Shown: positions 32,721-44,625 of the stretch, piece after piece
How positions within the stretch are numbered: the stretch's first letter is position 1
How the letters are laid out: each line of letters starts with the position of its first letter
Assembly: GCF_020217465.1 (NCBI RefSeq)
Contig: NZ_CP084115.1
Location: 3,844,001 to 3,908,000 of the forward strand
DNA: 64,000 bases
Reading direction: 5' to 3'
Origin: Cobetia amphilecti
Lineage (GTDB): Bacteria > Pseudomonadota > Gammaproteobacteria > Pseudomonadales > Halomonadaceae
Made by a program: the position numbers and the translations under genes
Notes under the pieces: generated by a model
The model's input: only the letters and a program-made list of their open reading frames with translations
The model's database searches: none
Told to the model about the DNA's origin: nothing

Positions 32721-33212
32721 TTACAGGCTCAACACCTTCTCACCGCGAGCGATGCCGGAGACACCGGTACGTGCCACTTCCAGCACGCCTACCGGCTGCA
32801 TCGCCGCCAGGAAGGCATCCAGCTTGCCACCGTCGCCGGTGATCTGGATGGTGTAGAGGCTCGGCGTGATGTCGACGATCTGGGCACGGAAGATGTCCGC
32901 CGTGCGCTTGATCTCGTCACGCTGGGCGCCCAGCGCCTTGACCTTGACCAGCATCAGCTCGCGCTCGATGTGGCTGCCCTCGGTGAGATCCACCAGCTTG
33001 ACCACATCCACCAGCTTGTTGAGATGTTTGGTGATCTGCTCGATGACGCGATCTTCACCGACCGTGGTGACGGTCAGACGGGACAGGGTCGCGTCTTCGG
33101 TCGGGGCCACGTTGAGGGTCTCGATGTTGAAGTTGCGCTGTGAAAACAGGCCGACGACCCGTGACAGCGCGCCCGGTTCGTTTTCCATCAGAATGGAGAT
33201 GATATGGCGCAT
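32721..33212 (-). CDS. ilvH: Acetolactate synthase small (regulatory) subunit (163 aa)
   Basis: Regulatory subunit that confers valine feedback inhibition on acetohydroxyacid synthase. N-terminal ACT domain: MRHIISILMENEPGALSRVV, then GLFSQRNFNIETLNVAPTED. C-terminal domain contains LMLVKVKALGAQRDEIKRTA. Its 163 residues equal E. coli IlvH. The start overlaps the ilvI stop by one base (TGATG), so the subunits are translationally coupled, as expected for a stoichiometric complex. Confidence 0.96.
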   Translation of the reverse strand: MRHIISILMENEPGALSRVVGLFSQRNFNIETLNVAPTEDATLSRLTVTTVGEDRVIEQITKHLNKLVDVVKLVDLTEGSHIERELMLVKVKALGAQRDEIKRTADIFRAQIVDITPSLYTIQITGDGGKLDAFLAAMQPVGVLEVARTGVSGIARGEKVLSL

Positions 33213-34936
33213 CAGGTCCGCTCCGTCTTCGTAAGCAGCATGTCACGCATGGAGCCGAGAGGCACCTGCATCGGGTAGACGTGTTCACGCGGGTCGACAT
33301 AGATGTCGAGGAACACCAGCTCGTCCTTGTTGCGGAAGGCTTCTTCCAGCGCAGGCTCGAGCTCCTCCACCGTGTGCACCTTGATGGCACGGAAGCCATA
33401 GGCACCCGCCAGCTGCACGAAGTCAGGCAGCGACTCCATATAGGAATGCGAGTGACGGGACTTGTAGTTCAGGTCCTGCCACTGACGCACCATGCCCAGC
33501 GACTGGTTGTTGAGGTTGATGATCTTGACCCCGATCCCGTACTGCTTACAGGTCGAGAACTCCTGCATCATCATCTGGAAGCTGCCCTCACCGGTGAACA
33601 GCACCACATCGTCTTCCGGGTAGGACATCTTGATGCCCATGGCCGCCGGGAAGCCGAAGCCCATGGTGCCCAGGCCACCGGAGGTGATCCAGCGGTTGGG
33701 GCGCTGGAACTTGTAGTACTGGGCGGCGAACATCTGGTGCTGACCGACATCGGTGGCGACGAAGGCTTCGCCACGCGTCGCACGGTGCACGGCTTCCACC
33801 ACCTGCTGCGGCTTGAGCGGCTCACCCGGGGCGGACGGCTCATACAGCTTGCCTTCACGCTCGGCACGCCAGCCATCGATCTGGGACCACCAGGCCTCCA
33901 GTGCATCAGGGTTGGCCAGCTCGCGACCCTGCACGAGGCTGATCATCTCGTTGATCACGGCATCGGCCGGACCGACGATCGGCACATCGGCGCGCACGGT
34001 CTTGGAGACCGAGCTCGGATCGATGTCGACGTGGATGATCTTGGCCGTCGGGCAGAACTTCGAGGTGTTGTTGGTCACGCGGTCATCGAAGCGCGCACCG
34101 ATGCAGATGATCAGATCGGTGTGGTGCATGGCATTGTTCGACTCGTAGGAGCCGTGCATGCCGGGCCAGCCCAGACACTGCCGATCGCCCTGCGGGTAGG
34201 CACCGATGCCCATCAGCGAGGTGGTGATCGGGAAGTTGAGGCGGCGCACCAGGTCAGTCAGCGCTTCGCTGGCACGCCCTGACACCACACCACCGCCAGT
34301 GAAGAACAGCGGGCGACGTGCCTTGAGCATCAGCTCGACGGCTTTCTTGATCTGACCGCTGTGGCCACGGGTGACCGGGCTATAGGAGCGCATGCGTACC
34401 TTCTTGGGGTAGCTGTACTCATAGCGTTCGGTCGGGGCGGTCATGTCCTTCGGGATATCGATGACGACCGGCCCCGGGCGACCACTGGAGGCCAGATAGA
34501 AGGCCTTCTTGATCACCTCGGGAATCTCGCTCGGGTGCTTGATCGAGAAGCTGTGCTTCACGATCGGGCGGGTCACACCGACGATGTCGGTTTCCTGGAA
34601 GGCGTCTTCACCGATCAGGTGGCTGGCGACCTGACCACACAGCACGACCATGGGGATCGAGTCCATGTAGGCCGTGGCAATACCGGTGACGGCATTGGTC
34701 GCGCCCGGGCCTGAGGTGACCAGCACCACACCCGGCTTGCCGGAGGCGCGCGCGTAACCATCGGCGGCGTGGGTCGCGGCCTGCTCGTGACGGACCAGAA
34801 TGTGCTGGACCTTGTCCTGGCGGAACAGGGCGTCATAGATATGCAGCGCCGCTCCACCGGGATAGCCGTAAATATATTCCACGCCCTCGTCATGCAGGGC
34901 GCGGGCGATCATGTCAGCGCCGGAAAGCAATTCCAC
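33212..34936 (-). CDS. ilvI: Acetolactate synthase large (catalytic) subunit (574 aa)
   Basis: ThDP- and FAD-dependent enzyme condensing pyruvate with pyruvate or 2-oxobutyrate, first step of valine/leucine/isoleucine synthesis. Visible parts: GVEYIYGYPGGAALHIYDAL at the N terminus with the catalytic glutamate shortly after (RHEQAA), ATNAVTGIATAYMDSIPMVV, and the C-terminal ThDP motif FTGEGSFQMMMQEFSTC ending in LNNQSLGMVRQWQ. I place the start at the GTG at 34936, with GGGGAG 9 bases upstream and homology beginning there (MELLSGADMIARAL). The open frame continues 36 codons upstream without similarity. Confidence 0.96.
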   Translation of the reverse strand: MELLSGADMIARALHDEGVEYIYGYPGGAALHIYDALFRQDKVQHILVRHEQAATHAADGYARASGKPGVVLVTSGPGATNAVTGIATAYMDSIPMVVLCGQVASHLIGEDAFQETDIVGVTRPIVKHSFSIKHPSEIPEVIKKAFYLASSGRPGPVVIDIPKDMTAPTERYEYSYPKKVRMRSYSPVTRGHSGQIKKAVELMLKARRPLFFTGGGVVSGRASEALTDLVRRLNFPITTSLMGIGAYPQGDRQCLGWPGMHGSYESNNAMHHTDLIICIGARFDDRVTNNTSKFCPTAKIIHVDIDPSSVSKTVRADVPIVGPADAVINEMISLVQGRELANPDALEAWWSQIDGWRAEREGKLYEPSAPGEPLKPQQVVEAVHRATRGEAFVATDVGQHQMFAAQYYKFQRPNRWITSGGLGTMGFGFPAAMGIKMSYPEDDVVLFTGEGSFQMMMQEFSTCKQYGIGVKIINLNNQSLGMVRQWQDLNYKSRHSHSYMESLPDFVQLAGAYGFRAIKVHTVEELEPALEEAFRNKDELVFLDIYVDPREHVYPMQVPLGSMRDMLLTKTERT

Positions 34937-35268
34937 TTGGTTATTCTCCCCTGGAGGTCTCGAGTGCGTCCGGCGGCAATGCGCAAGCCGGATCGAGTGC
35001 GACCTAAATGTCGCTACCGCAGAAATTGCGGCACCTGATGCCAAACCCTGGCGTCTGCGGCCCGGTTAGGGCCTGCACTCTTGTCGCATCGGTTGGATGC
35101 GGTCGGGGCTGATGGCCGGTCGGTACGGTTGGCGTACCCGGACCGGCGTATCCTTTGACAGGCGGACAGCGACTCAGCGTCTGTCCTTCACGCGGCGCTT
35201 CGAGGGTCGCCCGAATGGCCGCGCCCGCAATCAGGAATGGTCAAGAGTCCAACAGCCGCAAGGGGCTG
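34937..35268 (-). other. Untranslated leader of ilvI-ilvH
   Basis: About 330 bases upstream of the GTG start. It includes repeated CGGTCCGGGTACGCC / GGCGTACCCGGACCG-type GC inverted motifs around 35110-35150 that could fold. No coding frame; likely holds regulatory structure or promoter. Confidence 0.4.
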
Positions 35269-35403
35269 TCAACTCAACCTTACGCCAGTGTGCGCCGCCT
35301 GCGCCAAATGCCACACCGATAACAACGAATCCGGCCATAAGCGTGCGTAAAACCTCACCAATGGCGATAAATTCGCAATTTCCTGCTTCGTGAATTTCAG
35401 CAT
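35269..35403 (-). CDS. Possible leucine-rich leader peptide upstream of ilvI (44 aa)
   Basis: Opens MLKFTKQEIANLSPLVRFYA and ends GVRLS. It has GTGAGG just before the ATG. Eight of 44 codons are leucine (seven of them TTA or TTG, rare in this GC-rich DNA) and three are valine. The stop abuts a small hairpin, ACAGCC/GGCTGT at 35252-35269, about 315 bases before ilvI. This resembles an attenuator, but no T-rich terminator follows, so the call is tentative. Confidence 0.25.
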   Translation of the reverse strand: MLKFTKQEIANLSPLVRFYARLWPDSLLSVWHLAQAAHTGVRLS

Positions 35404-35514
35404 GCCTCACGCCGGGTTGTCTTTTTGCGCCCGGGCGGCAGACACAAGAACGCCCCACCGCAAGCGGAAGGGCGTGCTTCCGTCACGGTGGGGCGTCACT
35501 CACGGGCGCACGAA

Positions 35515-38163
<2,649 letters not shown>

Positions 38164-38242
38164 GGTGCCTTCTCCTGAGAGTCATGGCGGTACTCCTTTT
38201 CTCAGGAGCTTCGCCTGTAACATTTCGTATCTGACTCTCAAG

Positions 38243-38268
38243 ATGGGGGCTGGCGCACGGCTTTCAAG
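38243..38268 (-). promoter_or_regulatory. Heat-shock (sigma32) promoter of clpB
   Basis: On the minus strand CTTGAAA (38268-38262), a 13-base spacer and CCCCAT (38248-38243) match the sigma32 consensus CTTGAAA / CCCCATNT closely, about 80 bases before the clpB start. This is the expected control for clpB. Confidence 0.85.
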
Positions 38269-38364
38269 GCAGGATTCGCCGCGCTGCAGCATGTTGTGGC
38301 ATTTGCCTGATCCAGGTCAGATTCCGGCTGCCCCCGCCGGTCATCAGCTTTGCCACACACACAG

Positions 38365-38406
38365 AAACGCCCCGCCAACCTGAAACATCAGGTCAACGGG
38401 GCGTTT
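38365..38406 (-). terminator. Terminator of the rluD-pgeF unit
   Basis: AAACGCCCCG (38365-38374) and CGGGGCGTTT (38397-38406) pair outside an inner ACCTG/CAGGT stem; TTTCTGTGTGTG follows on the minus strand. It separates pgeF from the clpB promoter. Confidence 0.88.
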
Positions 38407-38476
38407 GTGGGTACTGCATGTCGAGCTTGCGGAATGCGCTGATCCAAGTCCCGATCAGAGATTCCTGATCAGCGCC

Positions 38477-39253
38477 TCAGCGCAGCCAGATCACCGTGGC
38501 GAGGCGTCCGGTCACGCCATCATCCCGCCGGTGGGAATAGAAGCGGGATTCAGAGGCGGTACAGAAGTGGCCGCCACTGACATGACCGACCCCGGCACGC
38601 TCGAGACGCAGGCGTGCCAGCTTGTAGAGATCACCCATGTAGTGACCGAGCCGGTAGGGGCTGGCCTCGAAGGCATCATCGGCCTCAGGCAGATCCGCGA
38701 TGAAGGCATCACGCACCTCGGGGCCGACCTCGAACTGTGCATTGGAGATCGCCGGGCCCAGCCAGGCCATCAGCTCGCCGGGGTCATCACCGAGACGCTC
38801 GATGGTGGCTTCCAGCACGCCTTCGACCAGCCCGCGCCAACCCGCATGCGCCACGCCGACGCGCGTGCCCTGCCGATCACAGAACAGCACCGGCAGACAG
38901 TCCGCCGTCATCACCACACAGGCCTGTCCGGTCCCGGTACTGATGCAGGCATCCGCCCGTGGCGGGGCATCTGGGCGGTCTTCGGCGTGGCAGACATCGA
39001 AGGCATCCACCACCTGAGTGCCGTGTACCTGATCCAGCCACGCCAGCGGACGGCCATCATCGACCTCCGCCGCGAGCAGCTCGCGCACCTGCGCCACCAT
39101 CGCCGGGTCATCGCCGACATGCAGCGCCGGATTGAAGCCGGCATACGGCCCCTGGCTGGGGCCGCTCTCACGCGTGGTCACGAAGGCCTGCACCGGGCTC
39201 GGCGCGGGCCAGTCCGGCAGTATCAGCGTCGGGCGTAGACTCTCGTCGTGCAT
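38477..39253 (-). CDS. pgeF: Peptidoglycan editing factor PgeF / YfiH (258 aa)
   Basis: Laccase-domain (DUF152) zinc/copper enzyme that removes wrongly incorporated L-serine from peptidoglycan precursor UDP-MurNAc-L-Ser. Metal ligands are visible: H77 in LDQVHGTQ, C119 in TADCLPVLF and H136 in VAHAGWRGL. Length typical. It is 40 bases downstream of rluD on the same strand; the rluD-pgeF pair (often followed by clpB, as here) is widely conserved in gammaproteobacteria. Confidence 0.94.
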   Translation of the reverse strand: MHDESLRPTLILPDWPAPSPVQAFVTTRESGPSQGPYAGFNPALHVGDDPAMVAQVRELLAAEVDDGRPLAWLDQVHGTQVVDAFDVCHAEDRPDAPPRADACISTGTGQACVVMTADCLPVLFCDRQGTRVGVAHAGWRGLVEGVLEATIERLGDDPGELMAWLGPAISNAQFEVGPEVRDAFIADLPEADDAFEASPYRLGHYMGDLYKLARLRLERAGVGHVSGGHFCTASESRFYSHRRDDGVTGRLATVIWLR

Positions 39254-39292
39254 AACCTCTCCTTGTGCGGCGTGTCGCGCGAGCCTGCCGCC

Positions 39293-40246
39293 TCAGCGAG
39301 CGATGTCTTCCTTGAGATAGTCGATCAACACCAGCATGTCGCCCGGCATCTCGGCGCGGAATTCGACTTCCTTGCCCGTGATCGGGTGGATGAAGGCGAG
39401 ACGACGGGCATGCAGTGCCTGACGCGGGAACTGACGCAGCAGCTCCTTGAGCGGGTCACTGGCACCCGGCGGCAGCTTCAGACGCCCGCCGTAGACCGGA
39501 TCTCCGACCAGCGGATAGCGCTGGTGCGCCATGTGCACGCGAATCTGGTGGGTACGCCCGGTTTCCAGCTTGCAGCGGATATGGGTGTGCCCCCGGAAGC
39601 GCTCCACTACGCGGAAGTGGGTGACCGCCGGCTTGCCACTGTGAGTGACGGCCTGACGCTTGCGGTCCTTGGGGTGACGCCCGATGGGCGCATCCACGGT
39701 GGCACCGGAGGTCAGCACGCCCGTGACGACGGCATCGTACTCGCGCGACACGGTACGGGCCTGCAGCTGCTCGACCAGGTCCGCCTGGGCGGTCAATGAC
39801 TTGGCCACCACCATCAGCCCGCTGGTGTCCTTGTCGAGACGGTGCACGATGCCGGCACGCGGCATCATGGAATTGCCCGGACAATGATGCAGGATGGCGT
39901 TGAGCAGCGTGCCATCGTGGTTACCCGCGCCCGGGTGCACGACCATGCCGTGCTCCTTGTTGATGACCAGCACGTCGTCGTCTTCATAGACGATCTCGAG
40001 CTCGATATCTTCCGGCTCGTGGCTGACTTCTTCTTCAAGCTCGGCGGTCAGGGCCAGACGTTCACCGCCATAGACCTTCTCGCGGGGTTTGACGGCGGCA
40101 CCGTCGAGGGTCAGCGCACCGGTCTTGATCCAGTGCTTGAGACGCTCGCGGGAATAGTCGGAGAAGATCTCGGCGCAGGCCTGATCAAGGCGCATGCCAA
40201 TCATCGCCTCCGGGATCCGCTCTTCGCGGTTGATGGTGTCTGCCAT
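39293..40246 (-). CDS. rluD: 23S rRNA pseudouridine(1911/1915/1917) synthase (317 aa)
   Basis: Modifies helix 69 of 23S rRNA. N-terminal S4-like RNA-binding domain (about residues 12-75: GMRLDQACAEIFSDYSRERL), then the RluA-type catalytic core with GIVHRLDKDTSGLMVVAKS, catalytic Asp D138, and LETGRTHQIRVHMAH. Length and domain order are as in E. coli RluD. It is divergent from bamD, the usual arrangement in this class. Confidence 0.95.
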   Translation of the reverse strand: MADTINREERIPEAMIGMRLDQACAEIFSDYSRERLKHWIKTGALTLDGAAVKPREKVYGGERLALTAELEEEVSHEPEDIELEIVYEDDDVLVINKEHGMVVHPGAGNHDGTLLNAILHHCPGNSMMPRAGIVHRLDKDTSGLMVVAKSLTAQADLVEQLQARTVSREYDAVVTGVLTSGATVDAPIGRHPKDRKRQAVTHSGKPAVTHFRVVERFRGHTHIRCKLETGRTHQIRVHMAHQRYPLVGDPVYGGRLKLPPGASDPLKELLRQFPRQALHARRLAFIHPITGKEVEFRAEMPGDMLVLIDYLKEDIAR

Positions 40247-40352
40247 ATTGCTCTCTGAGGCCGTTTCGCACGAAAGGGCCTTTGCTTTATAGTGAGTGCG
40301 GATCGGCGGATTCTAGCATGCCCGCCATGGATTGCCCGAGATGAGGAAACCG

Positions 40353-41144
40353 ATGCGCGCCCTTCCCTTGACTGCCCTCGCCCTGGCCAGCACCTTGCTG
40401 GCTGGCTGTGCGTCCAACGAGCCGGCACCGGATCTTCAGGAGCAGGACCTGTATCGTCAGGCCCAGGTTTCCTTGGATACCAGCCGCTTCAACTCCGCTG
40501 TGCAACAACTTGAAGCCCTGGATACTCGCTTCCCGTTCGGCAGCTACGCCGAACAGTCGCAGCTGGAGCTGATCTACGCCTATTACCAGGTCGACAACTG
40601 GGAGGCGGCACGCGCCGCGGCCAGCCGTTTCATTCGCCTGCACCCCGATCACCCGCAGGTCGATTATGCCTACTACATGCGTGGACTGGCAGCGTACAGC
40701 GCGGGTCGCTTCAGCCTGGAATCCCTCGATCTGATCGATATTTCCAAGCGTGACCTGGGCGCGACACGCGATGCCTACGTCGACTTCGGTGAGCTGGTAC
40801 GTCGCTTCCCCAACAGCACCTACGCGGCAGATTCCCGTCAGCGCATCATCTATCTGCGCAACGTACTGGCTCGCGGCGAGCTGCAGACAGCCGATTTCTA
40901 CCTGCGCAAGCAGGCCTATCTGGCTGCCGTGAAGCGGGGTGAGTGGGTCATTGAGCACTACCCTAACACTCCTGCCACCCGCGATGCGCTGGCCGTGATG
41001 GTCGAGGGCTATCTGGGCCTCGGTCTGCGTGACCGTGCCAGCGAGACGCTCAAGGTGCTGATCCAGAATGATCCGGACAACGAACGTCTGGATGGTCGTA
41101 CCTTCGAGCCGCGTTACGTGAAGGCTGACGACCTGACGGTCTGA
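40353..41144 (+). CDS. bamD: Outer-membrane assembly lipoprotein BamD (263 aa)
   Basis: Essential lipoprotein of the BAM complex that inserts beta-barrel proteins. Signal peptide MRALPLTALALASTLLAGCA with lipobox LLAGC; the lipidated cysteine is C19 and is followed by Ala-Ser-Asn, compatible with outer-membrane sorting. The rest is TPR repeats (LYRQAQVSLDTSRFNSAVQQ, RFPFGSYAEQSQLELIYAYY, YAYYMRGLAAY). The ATG at 40353 is preferred to ones 12 and 21 bases upstream because GAGGAAA precedes it and the signal peptide then has the usual length. Confidence 0.95.
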   Translation: MRALPLTALALASTLLAGCASNEPAPDLQEQDLYRQAQVSLDTSRFNSAVQQLEALDTRFPFGSYAEQSQLELIYAYYQVDNWEAARAAASRFIRLHPDHPQVDYAYYMRGLAAYSAGRFSLESLDLIDISKRDLGATRDAYVDFGELVRRFPNSTYAADSRQRIIYLRNVLARGELQTADFYLRKQAYLAAVKRGEWVIEHYPNTPATRDALAVMVEGYLGLGLRDRASETLKVLIQNDPDNERLDGRTFEPRYVKADDLTV

Positions 41145-41166
41145 CGACCGGCAGGCGTCACCATCG

Positions 41167-41198
41167 AAAAGCCCGTGATCATCGATCACGGGCTTTTT
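41167..41198. terminator. Bidirectional terminator between bamD and nadE
   Basis: AAAAGCCCGTGATC pairs with GATCACGGGCTTTTT; symmetrical A and T flanks serve both convergent genes. Confidence 0.93.
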
Positions 41199-41270
41199 CG
41201 TGCTGCCAGCATGGCCAGAATCGTCGGATTCAGGCGCTTTCAGCGTCTTGCGCAAAGAATCCGCAATCCG

Positions 41271-42905
41271 TCATTCGCCGGCCACCCAGCCATTGACGAT
41301 CGGATAGCGGCGGTCCCGCCCGAAGCCGCGCGGCGTGACGCGCACGCCTACCGGTGCCTGACGGCGCTTGTACTCGGTACGGTCGACCAGACGCACCACG
41401 CGATAGACATCCTCTTCCTCGAAGCCTGAGCGGATGATCGCCTCGGCGCTCATGTCACCCTCGATATAGTGGGTGAGAATCGCATCCAGGGTGTCGTAGT
41501 CCGGCAGCGAATCGCTGTCGAGCTGGTCTTCGGCGAGCTCGGCGGACGGCGGGCGCGTGATGACGCGCTCCGGAATCGCCGGGCCCATGGTGTTGCGCCA
41601 GTTGGCGAGACGGAACACCCAGCTCTTGTAGACATCCTTGAGCGCGTTGTAGCCGCCGACCATGTCGCCGTAGAGCGTGGCGTAACCCACCGCCATCTCG
41701 CTCTTGTTGCCGGTGGTCAGCACCATCAGGCCCTTCTTGTTGGAGATGGCCATCAGCAGCACACCACGGCACCGCGACTGCAGGTTCTCCTCGGTGGTGT
41801 CGCGCTCGCTGCCGGCGAAGCTCTCCGCCAGGGTCTCGGTGAAGGCCTCGACCATCGGCGCGATGGGCATCACCTCGTAATTCACGCCCAGCAGCCTGGC
41901 TTGCTCGGCGGCGTCTTCCTTGGAGATGTCCGCGGTGTAGTGATACGGCATCATCACGGCGTGCACGCGGTCCGCGCCCAGCGCATCGACGGCGATGGCC
42001 AGCGACAGGCCGGAATCGATGCCCCCGGAAAGCCCCAGCACCACACCCTTGAAGCCGCTCTTGTTGACGTAGTCACGCAGCCCGGTGACCAGCGCACAGT
42101 AGAGTGACTCCTCCGGCGACAGCAGCTCGGCGAGCTCGCCACTCTGCGGCACCCAGTTGCCACCCTCTGTCTTGAGGAACTGCACCGGCATCAGGCCGAC
42201 ATCCCACCACGGTGCCTGCACGCAGGTCTTGCCGTCGGCATCGATGGCGGCAGAGCCCCCGTCGAAGACCAGCTCATCCTGACCGCCGATCTGATTGACG
42301 TAGACCAGCGGGCAATTGACCTCGGCTGCCCGCTCGGCGAACAGCTGATTGCGCTCGGCCGGCTTCTCCAGGTGGTAGGGCGAGGCGTTGAGGCTGACGA
42401 GAATCTCGGCACCGGCATCGCGCGCCTGACGGATCGGCACGCCGTCCCACAGGTCTTCGCAGATGACGATGCCCAGGCGGGCACCACGGCACTCGACCAC
42501 ACACGGCTCGCTGCCCGGCGTGAAATAGCGCTGCTCATCGAAGACCTGATAGTTGGGCAAGGCCTGCTTGGCATATTCGGCGATCCACTCACCATCCTTG
42601 AGCACGCCGGCCAGGTTGTAACGCTTGCCGTCACGCATGCCGGGGTAGCCGACGATGACCATCACGCCCGGCGCGACCTTCTTCGCCATCTGGGCGCGCG
42701 CCTCCTCGAGGCGGGATTCCATGGACTCGCGTAGCAGCAGGTCTTCCGGCGGGTAGCCGGTCAGACACAACTCGGGCAGCACTACGACATCGGCCTTGTG
42801 CTCAAGACTCGCTTCACGCACCGATTCGATGGCACGCGCAGTGTTGCCGGGAATATCACCGACCAGCGGGTCGAGCTGGGCCATCACCAGAGTCAGATCT
42901 TGCAT
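41271..42905 (-). CDS. nadE: Glutamine-dependent NAD+ synthetase (544 aa)
   Basis: Two-domain enzyme making NAD+ from nicotinic acid adenine dinucleotide, ATP and glutamine. N-terminal nitrilase-type glutaminase (residues about 1-250): VVLPELCLTGYPPEDLLLRE with the catalytic Glu, and LGIVICEDLWDG with the nucleophilic Cys. C-terminal synthetase (about 265-544) with the ATP pyrophosphatase loop VLGLSGGIDSGLSLAIAVDA. Length matches the bacterial two-domain form. Ends convergent with bamD. Confidence 0.96.
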   Translation of the reverse strand: MQDLTLVMAQLDPLVGDIPGNTARAIESVREASLEHKADVVVLPELCLTGYPPEDLLLRESMESRLEEARAQMAKKVAPGVMVIVGYPGMRDGKRYNLAGVLKDGEWIAEYAKQALPNYQVFDEQRYFTPGSEPCVVECRGARLGIVICEDLWDGVPIRQARDAGAEILVSLNASPYHLEKPAERNQLFAERAAEVNCPLVYVNQIGGQDELVFDGGSAAIDADGKTCVQAPWWDVGLMPVQFLKTEGGNWVPQSGELAELLSPEESLYCALVTGLRDYVNKSGFKGVVLGLSGGIDSGLSLAIAVDALGADRVHAVMMPYHYTADISKEDAAEQARLLGVNYEVMPIAPMVEAFTETLAESFAGSERDTTEENLQSRCRGVLLMAISNKKGLMVLTTGNKSEMAVGYATLYGDMVGGYNALKDVYKSWVFRLANWRNTMGPAIPERVITRPPSAELAEDQLDSDSLPDYDTLDAILTHYIEGDMSAEAIIRSGFEEEDVYRVVRLVDRTEYKRRQAPVGVRVTPRGFGRDRRYPIVNGWVAGE

Positions 42906-43085
42906 GCGGTAAGGATCTCTCGATTGGCGGTTCGATAAGGGGCCAGTACACTGTGGCCAGACATCTGGCTCAGATCACTGAGCCGTGCACCGGCCCACCT
43001 GTCATCATGTTGGCCGCCATTGTCCCGCAAGGTCGCGCCGCTGGCAAAAGCCACGCGCGCCGCCTCATCTGGGAGTCATATAGGA

Positions 43086-43349
43086 ATGAGCCTGTTGATC
43101 ATCCGTCTGCTGGTTTTCGTCGCCCTGTTCTGGGCCGGCCTGCGCCTTTACCGCATGTATCGCCAATGGAAGCTGAGCCAGGACGACTACGGCAACGACA
43201 GCCCCGCCGAACGCGAGGCGCAGAACATGGTGCGCTGCGCCTACTGCGACCTGCATCTGCCGGAAAATGACGCCATCCGCCATGAGGCGCTGCACTTCTG
43301 CTGCCAGGAACACCAGCAGCACTTCCTCGACGAAGGACCGCGCAAATGA
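43086..43349 (+). CDS. Small membrane-anchored zinc-ribbon protein, PP0621 type (87 aa)
   Basis: One N-terminal transmembrane helix (LLIIRLLVFVALFWAGLRLY), a short charged linker, then a C-terminal cysteine/histidine cluster CAYCDLHLP ... HEALHFCCQEHQQHF that looks like a treble-clef zinc ribbon. This matches the uncharacterised PP0621 family. GGGAG lies about 10 bases before the ATG at 43086. It is divergent from nadE and converges with thiO. Confidence 0.8.
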   Translation: MSLLIIRLLVFVALFWAGLRLYRMYRQWKLSQDDYGNDSPAEREAQNMVRCAYCDLHLPENDAIRHEALHFCCQEHQQHFLDEGPRK

Positions 43350-43398
43350 TTCGCCACCGAGACGAGATGCTCGATGGCGAAAGACGGCAACCAATCCC

Positions 43399-44544
43399 TC
43401 AGGCCCAGCGGGTCTCACCGGCATTTGACGACGTATCCAGCGCAGCGATCTCGGCCAGCAGGGCCTCGGGCTGGTAGGGGGCGGGGTCGATGATCGGCGT
43501 ACGCCCGAGCAATTGATCCGCCAACAGGCGGGTCGAGGCCGGCGCCAGTACCAGCCCATTGCGGTAATGGCCGGCATTGACGTGCAGGTGGCGGCGTTCA
43601 GGCACGGCACCAATGAAGGGCGTGCCGGTCGGCGAACCGGGGCGCAGTCCCGCCCAGTGGTGCTCGACCTCACACTCCGCCAGCGCGGGGATGATCTCGC
43701 AGGCGCTCTTGATCAGTGACTCGCGTGCCTCGGCGGTGGTCGCCTTGTCGAAGCCGACCTCCTCCAGCGTCGAGCCGGCCACGATACGGCCATCGCCCCG
43801 CGGTATCACGTAGCGTCCATTCTTGAGCACCACGCGCTCCACCAGCCCCTTGGGTGCCTTGAACAGCACCATCTGGCCGCGTACCGGCCGTACCGGCAGC
43901 GCAAGCCCCGCCTCACTCAGAATCTCTCGACTCCAGGCACCACCGCAGACCACGACCTGCCCGGCAGACAGCACCGAATTGGCGGTCTGTACGCCGATGG
44001 CGGTGTCGTCCTGCAGCAGAATGCCCTGCACCGCGACATTCTCCAGCAGCCGCACGCGCGGGTGAGCGTCGAGCGCGGCGCGCAGTGACTTGCCCAGACG
44101 CGGATTGCGGATGCTGCCCAGCGTCGGCATCCACAGCGCCGACTCACAGCCGAGCGCGACCGCCGGTGCCTTGTCATAAACGAAGTCGGCGTCCACGCGC
44201 GTCAGCGGCTTGGCATATTCCCGGGACCAGGCCAGTGCCTGCTCGGCGTCCTCGACATTCAGGTACAGCAGGCCCTGCTGGCGATATTCGGGGTCGATGC
44301 CGGTGGTCTCGATCAGGCGCTCGGCCAGCGTGGGGTAGAAGCCTTCCGACCAGGCAGACAGGCGTGAGATCGGCGCGCTATAACGCCACGGATACAACGG
44401 CGAGACGATACCGCCGCCCGCCCATGACGCCTCACGCCCACACTGGCCTCGCTCGACCAGCGTGACCTCGGCACCGCCATCCGCCAGCTCCAGCGCGGTC
44501 AGCATGCCGATCACGCCACCGCCTACCACCACAAAGTCATTCAC
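43399..44544 (-). CDS. thiO: Glycine oxidase ThiO (381 aa)
   Basis: FAD-dependent DAO-family oxidase converting glycine to iminoacetate (dehydroglycine) for the thiazole ring of thiamine. Rossmann FAD motif FVVVGGGVIGMLTALELADG at the N terminus, then VERGQCGREASWAGGGIVSP, and C-terminal EVEHHWAGLRPGSPTGTPFI, then NAGHYRNGLVLAPAS. ThiO and DadA are distinguished by the REASWAGGGI and GHYRNGL blocks. Length typical. In relatives thiO often adjoins the pil minor-pilin cluster or nadE, as here. Confidence 0.93.
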   Translation of the reverse strand: MNDFVVVGGGVIGMLTALELADGGAEVTLVERGQCGREASWAGGGIVSPLYPWRYSAPISRLSAWSEGFYPTLAERLIETTGIDPEYRQQGLLYLNVEDAEQALAWSREYAKPLTRVDADFVYDKAPAVALGCESALWMPTLGSIRNPRLGKSLRAALDAHPRVRLLENVAVQGILLQDDTAIGVQTANSVLSAGQVVVCGGAWSREILSEAGLALPVRPVRGQMVLFKAPKGLVERVVLKNGRYVIPRGDGRIVAGSTLEEVGFDKATTAEARESLIKSACEIIPALAECEVEHHWAGLRPGSPTGTPFIGAVPERRHLHVNAGHYRNGLVLAPASTRLLADQLLGRTPIIDPAPYQPEALLAEIAALDTSSNAGETRWA

Positions 44545-44625
44545 GCCTGTTCGCTCCTGCCATCAGCCCGAGAAAGGGATCAAGAATACGCCGCCCGCAA
44601 GGCGGTGCAAGCGAGCCGCGTGCAA

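Noticed and set aside
34937-35044. 36-codon N-terminal extension of IlvI
   Set aside because: Homology starts at the GTG at 34936, which has its own ribosome binding site; the upstream part is unlike any IlvI N terminus.
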